Assembly (NCBI RefSeq): GCF_000733945.1
Contig: NZ_JPOL01000002.1
Location: forward strand, 3,287,001 to 3,351,000
Reading direction: 5' to 3'
DNA: 64,000 nt
Source of the DNA: Flavimarina sp. Hel_I_48
Lineage (GTDB): Bacteria > Bacteroidota > Bacteroidia > Flavobacteriales > Flavobacteriaceae
A program made the position numbers and the translations under genes. The notes below the pieces were generated by a model. It searched no databases. It saw nothing but the letters and a program-made list of their open reading frames with translations, and was not told the origin of the DNA. The stretch's first letter is position 1; the number at the start of each line of letters is the position of its first letter. Positions 16,114 to 25,038 of this stretch are shown here, in pieces.

Positions 16114-16419
16114 TTAAACGAGACTATTTATATTAGTTTTTATTCGATTAGAAATCACATCCAGTTCCTCTTGTAAATCCCCAGTATCAAATAAAACAAA
16201 CGTATTGTATTTCAATGCAATTTCAGTTTCATTGCTCTTAAAAAAAATAGATAATTCCTTTGGGAATTTTTCTCCGTCAACTGTTAATTGACTACCTGCT
16301 TTTCTCATTACTAAAATTTGGTCGTCTTCAGTGTGAACAAAGTAACCATATCGAATAAAAAAAGTAATGCATTTTTCCCTATTTAGTGATTCTTTGAATG
16401 TGATTTTTTTTGCTTTCAT
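16114..16419 (-). CDS. orphan hypothetical protein
   Basis: A 101-residue soluble protein with no signal peptide or membrane segment. The N terminus is basic (MKAKKITFKESLNREK), followed by alternating strands and helices (ITFFIRYGYFVHTEDDQILVMRK, FNTFVLFDTG). I do not recognise the family. It is alone, AT-rich, and bounded by the inverted 10-mers ATGTTGTAAG (15964-15973) and CTTACAACAT (16475-16484), which suggests it arrived as a discrete insert. Confidence 0.55.
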   Translation of the reverse strand: MKAKKITFKESLNREKCITFFIRYGYFVHTEDDQILVMRKAGSQLTVDGEKFPKELSIFFKSNETEIALKYNTFVLFDTGDLQEELDVISNRIKTNINSLV

Positions 16420-16472
16420 ATTGTGTTTACCTATTTTAAATTTTATTTTTCCTGTTCAATTATTTCTGCTAT

Positions 16473-16495
16473 CCCTTACAACATACCTATAAGGG
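16473..16495. repeat. short inverted repeat upstream of orphan gene
   Basis: CCCTTA (16473-16478) pairs with TAAGGG (16490-16495) around an 11-base loop that contains the ACAACAT motif also present, inverted, at 15964-15970. It may be the right boundary of the inserted segment or an operator. Confidence 0.4.
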
Positions 16496-16590
16496 CAGAA
16501 TTACTCTTATTTCCATTTTACATATAACAATATACCAGATTAAAAGAGAACCCTAAACTTGAGTTTTATACTATTTATTAATTAATTTAA

Positions 16591-16628
16591 AAAAACACCC
16601 CAAAAAAGCTAATTTTTGGGGTGTTTTT
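16591..16628 (-). terminator. clpB terminator
   Basis: A perfect 16-bp stem, AAAAACACCCCAAAAA (16591-16606) with its complement at 16613-16628, and a six-base AGCTAA loop. On the minus strand the stem ends in a T run just after the clpB stop. Confidence 0.85.
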
Positions 16629-16646
16629 GAATAAAAATAGCGGTTT

Positions 16647-19250
16647 TTATTCTTTTTCCGCCAGTTCATTTTGGTTTCTAAAAACCAGTTCGTCGTCAAA
16701 GGCATCCAGTAAAATGATACTGTCTGTAGAGATCGAACCGCTCAAAATTTCCTTGGAAAGTTTGTTGAGTACCTCCTTCTGTATGGTACGCTTTACGGGG
16801 CGGGCACCAAACTCGGGCTGAAAGCCTTTTTCACCCAGAAACTTGATCGCATCCTCTGTTGCATCAAGGGTGATCCCTTGCTTGTTGAGCATTTTGCCCA
16901 CGCTTTTAAGCTGCAAGTTTACCACACTTTGAATGTTTTTACGTGTCAACGGACTAAACATTACGATATCATCAATCCGGTTTATGAACTCCGGGCGTAC
17001 GCTTTGTTTAAGCATGGCCAGTACTTCCACTTTTGCAGCTTCCATCGCCGTATCCATATCCTTGACCGCTTCAAACTTCTCCTGTATGATATGGCTTCCC
17101 ATATTAGAGGTCATGATGATGATCGTATTCTTAAAGTCCGCCAGGCGGCCCTTGTTATCTGTAAGTCGGCCTTCATCAAGCACCTGTAACAGGATATTAA
17201 AGGTATCTGGGTGCGCTTTTTCGATCTCATCAAGCAAGACCACAGAATACGGTTTTCTACGTACCGCTTCGGTAAGTTGGCCACCTTCATCATAACCCAC
17301 ATATCCCGGAGGCGCTCCCACAAGTCTGCTCACCGAGTGGCGTTCCTGATATTCACTCATATCAATACGGGTCATGTTGTTCTCATCATCAAAGAGAAAC
17401 TCCGCCAGTGCTTTGGCAAGTTCGGTCTTACCAACGCCGGTAGTTCCCAGGAAGAGGAATGATCCCACAGGTTTCCGCTGATCTTGCAAACCGGCACGGC
17501 TACGTCGTATGGCATCGCTCACCGCGACAATGGCTTCGTCCTGGCCCACCACACGTTTGTGCAGTTCTTCTTCAAGGTGCAGTAATTTCTCGCGATCGCT
17601 CTGAAGCATTTTTGCCACAGGGATTCCCGTCCATTTGGCGACTACTTCTGCGATATCTTCACTTGTCACCTCTTCTTTGATCAGGCTGTTTTCTTCCTGG
17701 CCGGCCAACTGTTTCTGGTATTGTTCCAGCTGCTCCTGGGCTTCCTTGATCTTACCATAGCGCAATTCTGCAACTTTACCATAGTTGCCCTCACGTTCTG
17801 CACGTTCGGCTTCCAACTTGAAGTTTTCAATATCCTGTTTAGCGCTCTGGATGTTGTCTACCACTTCCTTTTCGCTCATCCATTTCGCGTTGATCTCATT
17901 GCGGTCTTCTTTGAGATTGGCCAGTTCTGCCTGCAGGTTTTTAAGTTTGGTCTCATCCTGCTCGCGTTTTATGGCTTCAATTTCAATTTCCAACTGCATG
18001 ATCTTGCGGTCGAGAACATCCAGTTCTTCCGGCTTGGAATTGATTTCCATGCGCATTTTAGAAGCGGCCTCGTCCATCAGGTCAATCGCCTTGTCGGGTA
18101 GAAAACGATTTGTTATATACCGCTGGGAAAGTTCTACCGCGGCGATGATCGCGTTGTCTTTGATACGTACCTTGTGATGCGTTTCATACTTTTCTTTGAT
18201 ACCACGCAAAATGGAAATCGCACTTTCAGTATCTGGCTCATTCACCTGTACCCGTTGAAAACGGCGTTCCAGCGCTTTGTCTTTTTCAAAATATTTCTGG
18301 TATTCATCTAACGTGGTTGCGCCAATGGCCCGCAGTTCGCCACGCGCAAGGGCAGGTTTGAGAATGTTTGCCGCATCCATCGCGCCCTGACCGCCACCGG
18401 CACCTACCAGAGTGTGAATCTCGTCTATAAACAGTACCACATCTCCTGCGGAAGTTGTTACTTCTTTGATTACCGCTTTTAGGCGTTCTTCAAATTCACC
18501 TTTGTATTTGGCCCCGGCGATAAGCGCGCCCATATCTAATGCCCAAATTTGTTTTTCCTGCAAATTTTCTGGAACATCACCATCTACGATACGATGCGCA
18601 AGACCTTCTGCAATTGCGGTCTTACCGGTACCGGGTTCGCCCACAAGTATGGGATTGTTTTTTGTCCTGCGGGTAAGGATTTGCAAAATACGGCGTATTT
18701 CCTCATCGCGGCCTATAACGGGATCAAGCTTGCCATCACGCGCCATTTGATTCAGGTTTTTGGCATATTTGCTTAACGAATTGTACGTTTCTTCAGCGCT
18801 TTGCGAAGTCACGCGATCGCCATTGCGCAATTCTTCAATTGCAGCTTTAAGGTGTTTTTCAGTGACGCCCTGATCTTTTAGGATCTGTGCTATCTTACTG
18901 TTGGATTTAAATATGGCCAAAAGCAAATGCTCTATGGATACATATTCATCGTTCATTTTTTTTGCGATCAGGCCGGCTTCGGTCATTGTTTTTCCGGCTT
19001 CGCGTGAAAGTATGATTTCGCCTCCGCTCACTTTTGGGAAACTGGTCAATGTGCTGTCCAGGATTTGTTTCAGCAGATTTACATTGACGTCCAGTTTTTG
19101 TAAAAGGAAGGGAGTTACATTTTCATCCACTTCAAAGAGTGCCTTGAAAATGTGTTCGTTTTCTATTTGTTGGTGTCCATAGCCTTGCGCCAACTGCTGC
19201 GCGTGCTGTAGGGCTTCCTGTGATTTTATGGTGAAATTATTGAAGTTCAT
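16647..19250 (-). CDS. clpB: ATP-dependent disaggregase ClpB
   Basis: An 867-residue Hsp100 chaperone that pulls polypeptides out of aggregates together with DnaK. In order: the N-terminal Clp repeat domain (1-150), the first AAA+ module with Walker [14 protein letters not shown] near residue 205 and Walker [14 protein letters not shown], the long coiled-coil middle domain (about 410-530, rich in Glu/Lys), and the second AAA+ module with Walker [15 protein letters not shown] and [13 protein letters not shown]. Length and motifs are complete. It is transcribed alone, ends at a strong hairpin, and is preceded by paired 10-bp direct repeats (19327-19357), probably part of its heat-shock control. 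Confidence 0.97.
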   Translation of the reverse strand: MNFNNFTIKSQEALQHAQQLAQGYGHQQIENEHIFKALFEVDENVTPFLLQKLDVNVNLLKQILDSTLTSFPKVSGGEIILSREAGKTMTEAGLIAKKMNDEYVSIEHLLLAIFKSNSKIAQILKDQGVTEKHLKAAIEELRNGDRVTSQSAEETYNSLSKYAKNLNQMARDGKLDPVIGRDEEIRRILQILTRRTKNNPILVGEPGTGKTAIAEGLAHRIVDGDVPENLQEKQIWALDMGALIAGAKYKGEFEERLKAVIKEVTTSAGDVVLFIDEIHTLVGAGGGQGAMDAANILKPALARGELRAIGATTLDEYQKYFEKDKALERRFQRVQVNEPDTESAISILRGIKEKYETHHKVRIKDNAIIAAVELSQRYITNRFLPDKAIDLMDEAASKMRMEINSKPEELDVLDRKIMQLEIEIEAIKREQDETKLKNLQAELANLKEDRNEINAKWMSEKEVVDNIQSAKQDIENFKLEAERAEREGNYGKVAELRYGKIKEAQEQLEQYQKQLAGQEENSLIKEEVTSEDIAEVVAKWTGIPVAKMLQSDREKLLHLEEELHKRVVGQDEAIVAVSDAIRRSRAGLQDQRKPVGSFLFLGTTGVGKTELAKALAEFLFDDENNMTRIDMSEYQERHSVSRLVGAPPGYVGYDEGGQLTEAVRRKPYSVVLLDEIEKAHPDTFNILLQVLDEGRLTDNKGRLADFKNTIIIMTSNMGSHIIQEKFEAVKDMDTAMEAAKVEVLAMLKQSVRPEFINRIDDIVMFSPLTRKNIQSVVNLQLKSVGKMLNKQGITLDATEDAIKFLGEKGFQPEFGARPVKRTIQKEVLNKLSKEILSGSISTDSIILLDAFDDELVFRNQNELAEKE

Positions 19251-19326
19251 TTTATGGTGTTTTTTAAAGGTCTAAACCAATTAATGTGCCGCTGCAGAAT
19301 ATTGTCAATTAGTCAGTTAATTTGCT

Positions 19327-19357
19327 ATTTATAGTGACAAAATGGCAATTTATAGTG
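19327..19357. promoter_or_regulatory. paired direct repeats upstream of clpB, candidate operator
   Basis: ATTTATAGTG occurs at 19327-19336 and 19348-19357, a spacing of 21 bp (two helical turns). Between and overlapping the copies lies TGACAAAATGGCA (19335-19347), which on the minus strand reads as two TGnCA units. The block sits 77 bp from the clpB start and 80 bp from ytxJ, so it could serve either gene. Confidence 0.5.
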
Positions 19358-19400
19358 GAAAATGCTTGATTTACCAGTAAATTTATCGTATTTAATGCCG

Positions 19401-19408
19401 TATCTTTG
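19401..19408 (+). promoter_or_regulatory. -7 promoter box for ytxJ
   Basis: TATCTTTG matches the Bacteroidota TAnnTTTG -7 element and lies 28 bases before the ytxJ start codon. No TTG -33 element is found at the right spacing. Confidence 0.45.
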
Positions 19409-19436
19409 TTAAAAACAACGTAATTAAAAAACGAAA

Positions 19437-19829
19437 ATGGGATTTTTTGATAAGTTTAAAAGTCAGCGCGATATCGCAAAAGAGGAGATAAAAGAGGTGA
19501 AATGGATTGCGCTTGAACGCAAAGAGCAAGTTGAGGAAATTGCTGAAATATCTTCAAAAACACCGGTTTTAATCTTTAAGCACAGTACATCCTGCGGAAT
19601 CAGTCGTATGTCGCTCAAGCAGTTTGAAAAGGAATATGATCTTGAAAAAAGCGTTGTAGAGCCGTATTTCCTTGACCTGAAACAATACCGCGAAATAAGC
19701 AATCTGGTTGCTTCAAAGTTTAACGTTCAGCATGAAAGTCCACAGGTTTTATTGATTATAAACGGCGAAGCCGTTTATAATGAATCCCACGGTAGTATTA
19801 GCGTGGGTGCAGTTAAAGGAGCGCTCTAA
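19437..19829 (+). CDS. ytxJ: bacillithiol-system thioredoxin-like protein YtxJ
   Basis: A 130-residue member of the YtxJ (DUF2847) family, monothiol thioredoxin-fold proteins thought to act in bacillithiol redox chemistry. The diagnostic segment is IFKHSTSCGISRMSLKQFE, with a single active-site Cys in SCGIS rather than CxxC. The rest follows the thioredoxin pattern, with the cis-Pro strand in HESPQVLLIINGEAVY. The N terminus (residues 1-35) is charged and lacks a signal, so it is cytosolic. It is divergent from clpB and may share stress regulation through the repeats between them. Confidence 0.88.
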   Translation: MGFFDKFKSQRDIAKEEIKEVKWIALERKEQVEEIAEISSKTPVLIFKHSTSCGISRMSLKQFEKEYDLEKSVVEPYFLDLKQYREISNLVASKFNVQHESPQVLLIINGEAVYNESHGSISVGAVKGAL

Positions 19830-19906
19830 GGACGATTCAAACATGTACCTTCTAAATATTGGTGTTTTATGTTAAAAAAAATGCGTTTTAACGGTAAAAA
19901 ACAGCT

Positions 19907-20686
19907 TTAAAATAAACTCACGGCAATTTGAATAGCGCCGTATTCCTGTACGGTATTCCAGGAAGCCGTGGCAGAAATGGGTAGGGTATAGGACTTCATT
20001 ATTTTTACATCCCTGTTGTAAATTACCCCTACGTTAGACAAACCGGGATGATCGCCATAAAAGTGTGCGGTACTTAAAAAGGAGAAGGATCCACCCACAA
20101 AACCGGCAAACGACCAGTCTTTTTCCTTAAGAATTACGTAACTCGCTTCCACATAGTTGGTAAAAGCATTTTTCAGCTTTCCAGTATTGGTTTCATAGGT
20201 GTCCCTGCCCTGAATAACGGTAGACCATGAAAGCTGCAATGGGATTTTTTCAAAAGAATATGCCAGACTAGCATCAATAAAATGAGAGGTTTCTGCGCGG
20301 TCATAGTTAAAAAAACCTACATCAGGATAATCGCTGGTATTGTTTATGTCCCAGATGGCCAGGGTAAAGTTTTTATGGGAAAAACTAAGATAGTAATCAT
20401 ATTCAGTATACTCACCGGTAAACGATCTTCCGCCCCACAGGCCAGCCTTAAAAAATCCATTTTTTGAATTGTAGCTGATATCTGCAACGGTTACGGGAGA
20501 GTTGCTGACATGCAAACCCCGCCATAAGTGCATATTTTTGACCATTAGGTTAAAATCTAACGTTTTGTAAACCGTATCCTGATCTTCTTCAATATCTGTG
20601 GTTATTGCGCGCAGGTCGTCCTGCGCCGCTACTTCTTCAAATACCGATAGGCATAGAAAAAACAGCAGCATAATGTAAAATTTCAT
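19907..20686 (-). CDS. outer-membrane beta-barrel protein of the glycerol operon
   Basis: A 259-residue protein with a Sec signal (MLLFFLCLSVFEEVAAQ). The mature sequence alternates polar and hydrophobic residues with many aromatic girdle residues (LNFLMVKN-type strands, GLWGGRSFTGEYTEYDYYLSFSHKNF) and ends in Phe (IQIAVSLF), the usual signal for Bam-mediated outer-membrane insertion. It lies 20 bp after glpF on the same strand, so it is probably the third gene of glpK-glpF-omp. A role as an outer-membrane pore for glycerol or glycerol phosphodiesters is an inference from context. I know no named family for it. Confidence 0.75.
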   Translation of the reverse strand: MKFYIMLLFFLCLSVFEEVAAQDDLRAITTDIEEDQDTVYKTLDFNLMVKNMHLWRGLHVSNSPVTVADISYNSKNGFFKAGLWGGRSFTGEYTEYDYYLSFSHKNFTLAIWDINNTSDYPDVGFFNYDRAETSHFIDASLAYSFEKIPLQLSWSTVIQGRDTYETNTGKLKNAFTNYVEASYVILKEKDWSFAGFVGGSFSFLSTAHFYGDHPGLSNVGVIYNRDVKIMKSYTLPISATASWNTVQEYGAIQIAVSLF

Positions 20687-20706
20687 AAATTATTTAGCTT
20701 TTAGGA

Positions 20707-21435
20707 TTATAGAATGATGAATAGCATTGCGGCGATCAGTGCACCAATTATAGGCCCCACAACGGGAACCCAGGAGTAGCTCCAGTTACTATCGGTTTTT
20801 CCTCTTATGGGCAATAACGCATGTACGATTCTGGGTCCCAGATCCCTTGCCGGGTTGATGGCGTAACCAGTGGTGCCGCCCAGTGATAAGCCAATGCCCC
20901 AGACTATAAATGCCACGGGGATGGCGCCAATGGAGCCTAGGCCAACAGTCGTGCCCGTACCGTCATTTATTTCTGCTTCGGAAAAGTAGAACACACAGAA
21001 AATGAGTACGAACGTGCCCAGGATTTCGCTTAACATATTCCTGAACGTATTGGGGATTGCGGGGTCTGTACAGAAGACCGCGCGTTTGAGTCCAGCGTCT
21101 TCTGTGGCGTCAAAATGGTCTTTGTACATGGCATAGACCAAAGACGATCCCAGCATGGCGCCGATAAACTGGGCCAGGATATACAAAGGCACATCTGCCC
21201 ATGGAAAAAGTCCACCAGCGGCGAGGCCTATACTTACGGCCGGATTTAAATGCGCGCCGCTGTACGGACCCGCGACAACAACACCGGCAAAAACCGCAAG
21301 TCCCCAGGCAGTGGTAATGGTCATCCAGCCGCCCCCTTTTCCTTTAGTTTTCTCAAGAATGTCATTTGCGACGATACCGCCGCCCAGGAGTATGAGAATT
21401 CCAGTTCCCAGTAATTCTGCAATAAATGGAGTCAT
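20707..21435 (-). CDS. glpF: glycerol facilitator (MIP-family aquaglyceroporin)
   Basis: A 242-residue inner-membrane channel for glycerol. Both half-helix NPA motifs are present: SGAHLNPAVSIG in the first half and GYAINPARDLGPR in the second. The Asp after the second NPAR (NPARD) is typical of glycerol-conducting members. Six membrane segments are evident. It lies 12 bp downstream of glpK, so imported glycerol is trapped by phosphorylation. The start follows the coding pattern TPFIAELLGTGILILLGGG. Confidence 0.95.
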   Translation of the reverse strand: MTPFIAELLGTGILILLGGGIVANDILEKTKGKGGGWMTITTAWGLAVFAGVVVAGPYSGAHLNPAVSIGLAAGGLFPWADVPLYILAQFIGAMLGSSLVYAMYKDHFDATEDAGLKRAVFCTDPAIPNTFRNMLSEILGTFVLIFCVFYFSEAEINDGTGTTVGLGSIGAIPVAFIVWGIGLSLGGTTGYAINPARDLGPRIVHALLPIRGKTDSNWSYSWVPVVGPIIGALIAAMLFIIL

Positions 21436-21447
21436 AGTGGTTGGTTT

Positions 21448-22941
21448 TTATAAGGTTGTCCAGTATTTCAAGGCTTCTACCGCGCGATACCAGCCTTTGA
21501 TTCCGTTTTCCACATCTTTCTTATCTTTTGCTGGTGTAAAACGTGTTTCTTCTTCCCACATTTCTTGAATTTCTTCTTCACTTTCCCAAAAACCTACGGC
21601 GATTCCCGCAAGATATGCAGCGCCCAGGGCAGTGGTTTCGGTAATTTCTGGTCGAATGGTGACCGAATCCAGCACATCTGCCTGAAACTGCATCAACATA
21701 TCATTTACAGAAGCGCCGCCGTCTACGCGAACTTCTTTGATACTGATACCGGAGTCGGCTTTCATTGCCTTTAAAATATCCATCGTTTGGTAGGCAATTG
21801 CCTCAATGGAAGCCCTGGCAATGTGCGCATCTGTAGTCCCGCGATTCAGACCGAAAATGGTTCCCTGTGCTTTTTGGTTCCAGTAAGGGGCGCCCATTCC
21901 CACAAAGGCCGGTATAAAGTAAACGCCATCCGTGCTATCTACAGAGCTGGCAAGGTGTTCCACATCAGACGATCTTCTGATGATTCCCAGACCGTCCCTT
22001 AACCATTGCACTACTGCGCCGCCTATAAAAATGCTCCCTTCCAGGGCGTAACGCGTTTCACCTTTTATTCTCCACGCGACGGTGGTGAGTAGGTTGTTTT
22101 TAGAAAGAATGGGCTTTTTGCCTATATTCATAAGCATAAAACATCCCGTACCATAGGTACTTTTTACCATTCCCTTTTTGGTGCACATCTGCCCGAAAAG
22201 TGCGGCCATTTGATCTCCCGCAATACCTGCGATGGGAATTTTTGAAGCAAAGACCGTCGTTTTGGTATGGCCATAGATTTCGCTGGAATCTTTTACCTCT
22301 GGCAACATGCTTTTTGGGATGTCAAAAAGTTCGATCAGTTCATCGTCCCATTCCATCGTATTGATGTTGAACAACATGGTTCGGGATGCATTTGTTACAT
22401 CCGTAATGTGCAATTCACCTTTGGTAAAGTTCCATATCAACCAGGAATCAATGGTTCCCATGGCAAGCTCACCGGCCTCTGCACGCTCCCTAACGCCATC
22501 TACGTTATCCAAAATCCATTTAACTTTGGTTCCCGAAAAATAAGAATCTATTTTCAGGCCCGTTTTCTTCTGGATCATATCCGCTTTGCCTTCTTCCTTC
22601 AGTTTTTCACAATAGTCTGCGGTACGTTTATCCTGCCATACGATGGCATTGTAAACCGCTTTACCGGTTTTACGATCCCACACGACCACGGTCTCCCGTT
22701 GGTTGGTGATTCCAATTCCCGCAATGTTTTTACCGTTGAGTCCTTTTTTTGTGGTGGCTTCTGCGGCAACTCCCGCCTGCGTGGCCCATATTTCAGCAGG
22801 ATCGTGCTCTACCCATCCCGGTTTAGGGAAATATTGCTGAAATTCTTTCTGGGCAACCGACACAATTTTTCCTTTTTTGTCGAAAACGATTGCGCGGGAA
22901 CTGGTAGTTCCCTGGTCTAAGGCTAAGATAAATGTATCCAT
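21448..22941 (-). CDS. glpK: glycerol kinase
   Basis: A 497-residue FGGY-family kinase forming glycerol-3-phosphate from glycerol and ATP. The N-terminal phosphate loop [16 protein letters not shown] is intact, as are [30 protein letters not shown], the [15 protein letters not shown] region and the C-terminal [20 protein letters not shown] segment. Length is normal. It is the first gene of glpK-glpF-omp. A weak hairpin between it and glpD suggests glpD is transcribed separately. Confidence 0.97.
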   Translation of the reverse strand: MDTFILALDQGTTSSRAIVFDKKGKIVSVAQKEFQQYFPKPGWVEHDPAEIWATQAGVAAEATTKKGLNGKNIAGIGITNQRETVVVWDRKTGKAVYNAIVWQDKRTADYCEKLKEEGKADMIQKKTGLKIDSYFSGTKVKWILDNVDGVRERAEAGELAMGTIDSWLIWNFTKGELHITDVTNASRTMLFNINTMEWDDELIELFDIPKSMLPEVKDSSEIYGHTKTTVFASKIPIAGIAGDQMAALFGQMCTKKGMVKSTYGTGCFMLMNIGKKPILSKNNLLTTVAWRIKGETRYALEGSIFIGGAVVQWLRDGLGIIRRSSDVEHLASSVDSTDGVYFIPAFVGMGAPYWNQKAQGTIFGLNRGTTDAHIARASIEAIAYQTMDILKAMKADSGISIKEVRVDGGASVNDMLMQFQADVLDSVTIRPEITETTALGAAYLAGIAVGFWESEEEIQEMWEEETRFTPAKDKKDVENGIKGWYRAVEALKYWTTL

Positions 22942-23034
22942 TATTGGTTATTTAAGGTTATTATTTGGTTTAAAACAGCTGGTTTTAGTGCGTTCTAGGC
23001 AATTATTGAAAAATGCCGGGGGCTTGATGAAAAA

Positions 23035-23080
23035 AATACCTGACAAAAATGACCAGCATTTCACATTATCATCAGGTATT
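23035..23080 (-). terminator. possible glpD terminator
   Basis: AATACCTGA (23035-23043) and TCAGGTATT (23072-23080) pair over 9 bp. On the minus strand the hairpin is followed by a T tract. The 28-base loop is long, so the call is tentative. Confidence 0.4.
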
Positions 23081-23087
23081 GAAATTA

Positions 23088-24665
23088 TTATTTACATACG
23101 TACTTTTCGGCCATTTTAGTGAATGTTGAAAGTTGGTTATCTTCCCATTCCTGGGTCTGGCCGAGTTCTTCGCGAATTAGCGCAGCAACTTTTGGTGCCA
23201 TGGCAATTGCAGCACGTGCATCAAGAAAAAGAGCGCGTACACGTCGTGCCAATACATCTTCAACCGTTCTGGCCATCTCGTAACGTACGGCCCATACCAC
23301 TTCAGCCCCTACAAAAGGCAACCTGTCATCCAAGATTGCGCCCAATTCAGGTCTTTCCGTAATAAGTTTCTCAAGTTTGGGTTGATCGCTACCGTAGATA
23401 TACAAGTGATTTTCGGTATTTTTCGTTGGTCTGGCGCCGTGTAGCGGGAAGTTTTTAGTCTTGCACTCTTTTTCCGGAAGTTTTTTCAGCGAAATGACCT
23501 TATCGATGGCATCTTGCGCCATACGTCTGAATGTGGTCCATTTTCCTCCGGTAATTGTGATCAGATCAGAATCTGATACAATAATCTTATGGCTTCGGGA
23601 AATTTCCTTGCTTTTTTCCGAAGCGTCTTTTGGTGCTGCCAGTGGTCTTAGTCCGGCAAAAATGCTTTTCACATCTTTGCGTGTCGCTTGTTTGGAATTG
23701 TAATTATTAAAGGTTTTTAGAATAAAATCTATTTCTTTTTCTAGCGGCTGGGGTTCCAGGCTGTGACTTTCAAGATTAGTATCTGTCGTGCCCACTAAGG
23801 CCTTGTTATGCCAGGGGATGACAAAAAGAACACGACCGTCCTCAGTTTTGGGAATCATGATCGCGTCGTCTCCAGGCAGAAAAGATTTATCAAAGACAAG
23901 ATGAACACCCTGACTTGGTACAATGGTTTTTTTCGCATCAGCTTTTTCCATTTTGAGAATGTCATCAGCAAATACACCTGTTGCGTTTATGATTACTTTT
24001 CCTGTAAATTGATGTGATATTCCGGTTTCGGTATCTTTCGCAATAACGCCTGAAACCTTTCCTTTGTCATTTTCAGTTAAATCTGTAACCTCGAAATGAT
24101 TGAGTAGGGTAGCGCCATTTTCTATACATGTTTGTGCCACATTTACCGCAAGCCTGGAATCGTCAAACTGCCCATCTTTATAAACTACACCACCTTTAAG
24201 TTTATCCTGCTTTAAGTTGGCTATTCGCTCTAAGGTATTTTCCTTCTTTATGTGATGCGATTTGCCAATGCTCATACTACCCGCAAGCAGGTCGTACATT
24301 TTAAGACCAATGGTGTAATAAATTCCTTCCCACCACTTATAATTAGGTATTACAAACGATTGGTTTTGTACGAGGTGCGGGGCATTTTGAAACATCATTC
24401 CGCGTTCAAAAAGTGCTTCCCGAACCAAACCTATATCGCCCTGCGCAAGATACCTTACGCCCCCATGTGCAAGTTTTGTGCTACGGCTGGAAGTTCCTTT
24501 AGCATAATCTACCTGCTCAAGAAGTAAAGTTTTATAACCTCGTGTAACGCTGTCTAATGCCGTCCCTAAGCCGGTAGCACCTCCACCGATGACGATAACG
24601 TCCCAATCACCCTGATGATCAAGACCTTTGAGAATGGATTCACGGGAATATAGGTTTGTTTTCAT
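23088..24665 (-). CDS. glpD: FAD-dependent glycerol-3-phosphate dehydrogenase
   Basis: A 525-residue aerobic enzyme that oxidises glycerol-3-phosphate to dihydroxyacetone phosphate and passes electrons to the quinone pool at the membrane. The FAD motif VIVIGGGATGLGTALD is at residues 23-38, followed by the acidic LLLEQVDYAKGTSSRSTKLAHGGVRYL signature. The substrate-domain segment LITITGGKWTTFRRMAQDA and a C-terminal cap domain are present. It is divergent from glpR across 373 bp that contain candidate operator palindromes and a -7 box, so control by GlpR is likely. Confidence 0.95.
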   Translation of the reverse strand: MKTNLYSRESILKGLDHQGDWDVIVIGGGATGLGTALDSVTRGYKTLLLEQVDYAKGTSSRSTKLAHGGVRYLAQGDIGLVREALFERGMMFQNAPHLVQNQSFVIPNYKWWEGIYYTIGLKMYDLLAGSMSIGKSHHIKKENTLERIANLKQDKLKGGVVYKDGQFDDSRLAVNVAQTCIENGATLLNHFEVTDLTENDKGKVSGVIAKDTETGISHQFTGKVIINATGVFADDILKMEKADAKKTIVPSQGVHLVFDKSFLPGDDAIMIPKTEDGRVLFVIPWHNKALVGTTDTNLESHSLEPQPLEKEIDFILKTFNNYNSKQATRKDVKSIFAGLRPLAAPKDASEKSKEISRSHKIIVSDSDLITITGGKWTTFRRMAQDAIDKVISLKKLPEKECKTKNFPLHGARPTKNTENHLYIYGSDQPKLEKLITERPELGAILDDRLPFVGAEVVWAVRYEMARTVEDVLARRVRALFLDARAAIAMAPKVAALIREELGQTQEWEDNQLSTFTKMAEKYVCK

Positions 24666-24689
24666 TTTGCTTTATATTTCGTTTATTTT

Positions 24690-24697
24690 CAAATATA
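24690..24697 (-). promoter_or_regulatory. -7 promoter box for glpD
   Basis: On the minus strand this reads TATATTTG, matching TAnnTTTG, 24 bases before the glpD start. A TTG lies only 12 bases further upstream, shorter than the usual 17-23 spacing. Confidence 0.4.
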
Positions 24698-24984
24698 CTA
24701 TAAGTATGCCAATAAAAGAATAAAAACGAAACATTTAACGAATATTATTCGAATTTAGGTTTCATTTGATTTTAAGTGAAGAATTACGAAAGTAAAAAAT
24801 AGTTAGCGGAATTAGTATATAAATATAGATCAGACGTATTTCATTCTAAGTAAGAATGTTCTCTAACTAAGGCCTATAGGGAATCAGGTGTTTATTTAAA
24901 CTGTTTATAAGATGATTGAAGTCTTATTATAGGATTATGTACACGTTTCGAAAAATTTTGAAAAAGATAATTGAATAGTATTCT

Positions 24985-25016
24985 TTGAGAATATTGCCGT
25001 TACTTATTTATCTTTG
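24985..25016 (+). promoter_or_regulatory. glpR promoter
   Basis: TTG at 24985-24987 and TATCTTTG at 25009-25016 are 21 bases apart, fitting the flavobacterial consensus. This places transcription start near 25020 and supports the ATG at 25039 rather than the TTG at 24985 as the glpR start. Confidence 0.6.
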
Positions 25017-25038
25017 GATACTAAGAAAATGGGGAGTT

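Larger units (their letters stand above)
24666..25038. other. glpD-glpR divergent control region
   Basis: This 373-bp AT-rich region has no gene. It holds the inverted repeat CGAAT-ATT-ATTCG (24739-24751) overlapping the palindrome ATTCGAAT (24747-24754) on the glpD side, and the palindrome TTTCGAAA (24946-24953) on the glpR side. The shared TTCGAA core makes them candidate GlpR operators. A CAAATATA (-7 box on the minus strand) is at 24690-24697. Confidence 0.5.

Noticed and set aside
17721..18101. Long antisense frames within clpB (also at 17785-18177 and 18466-18750)
   Set aside because: All are shadows of the intact clpB gene, with no motifs of their own.
22267..22920. 217-codon frame antisense to glpK
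   Set aside because: Lies wholly inside the intact glycerol kinase gene; its long open state follows from codon bias of the opposite strand.
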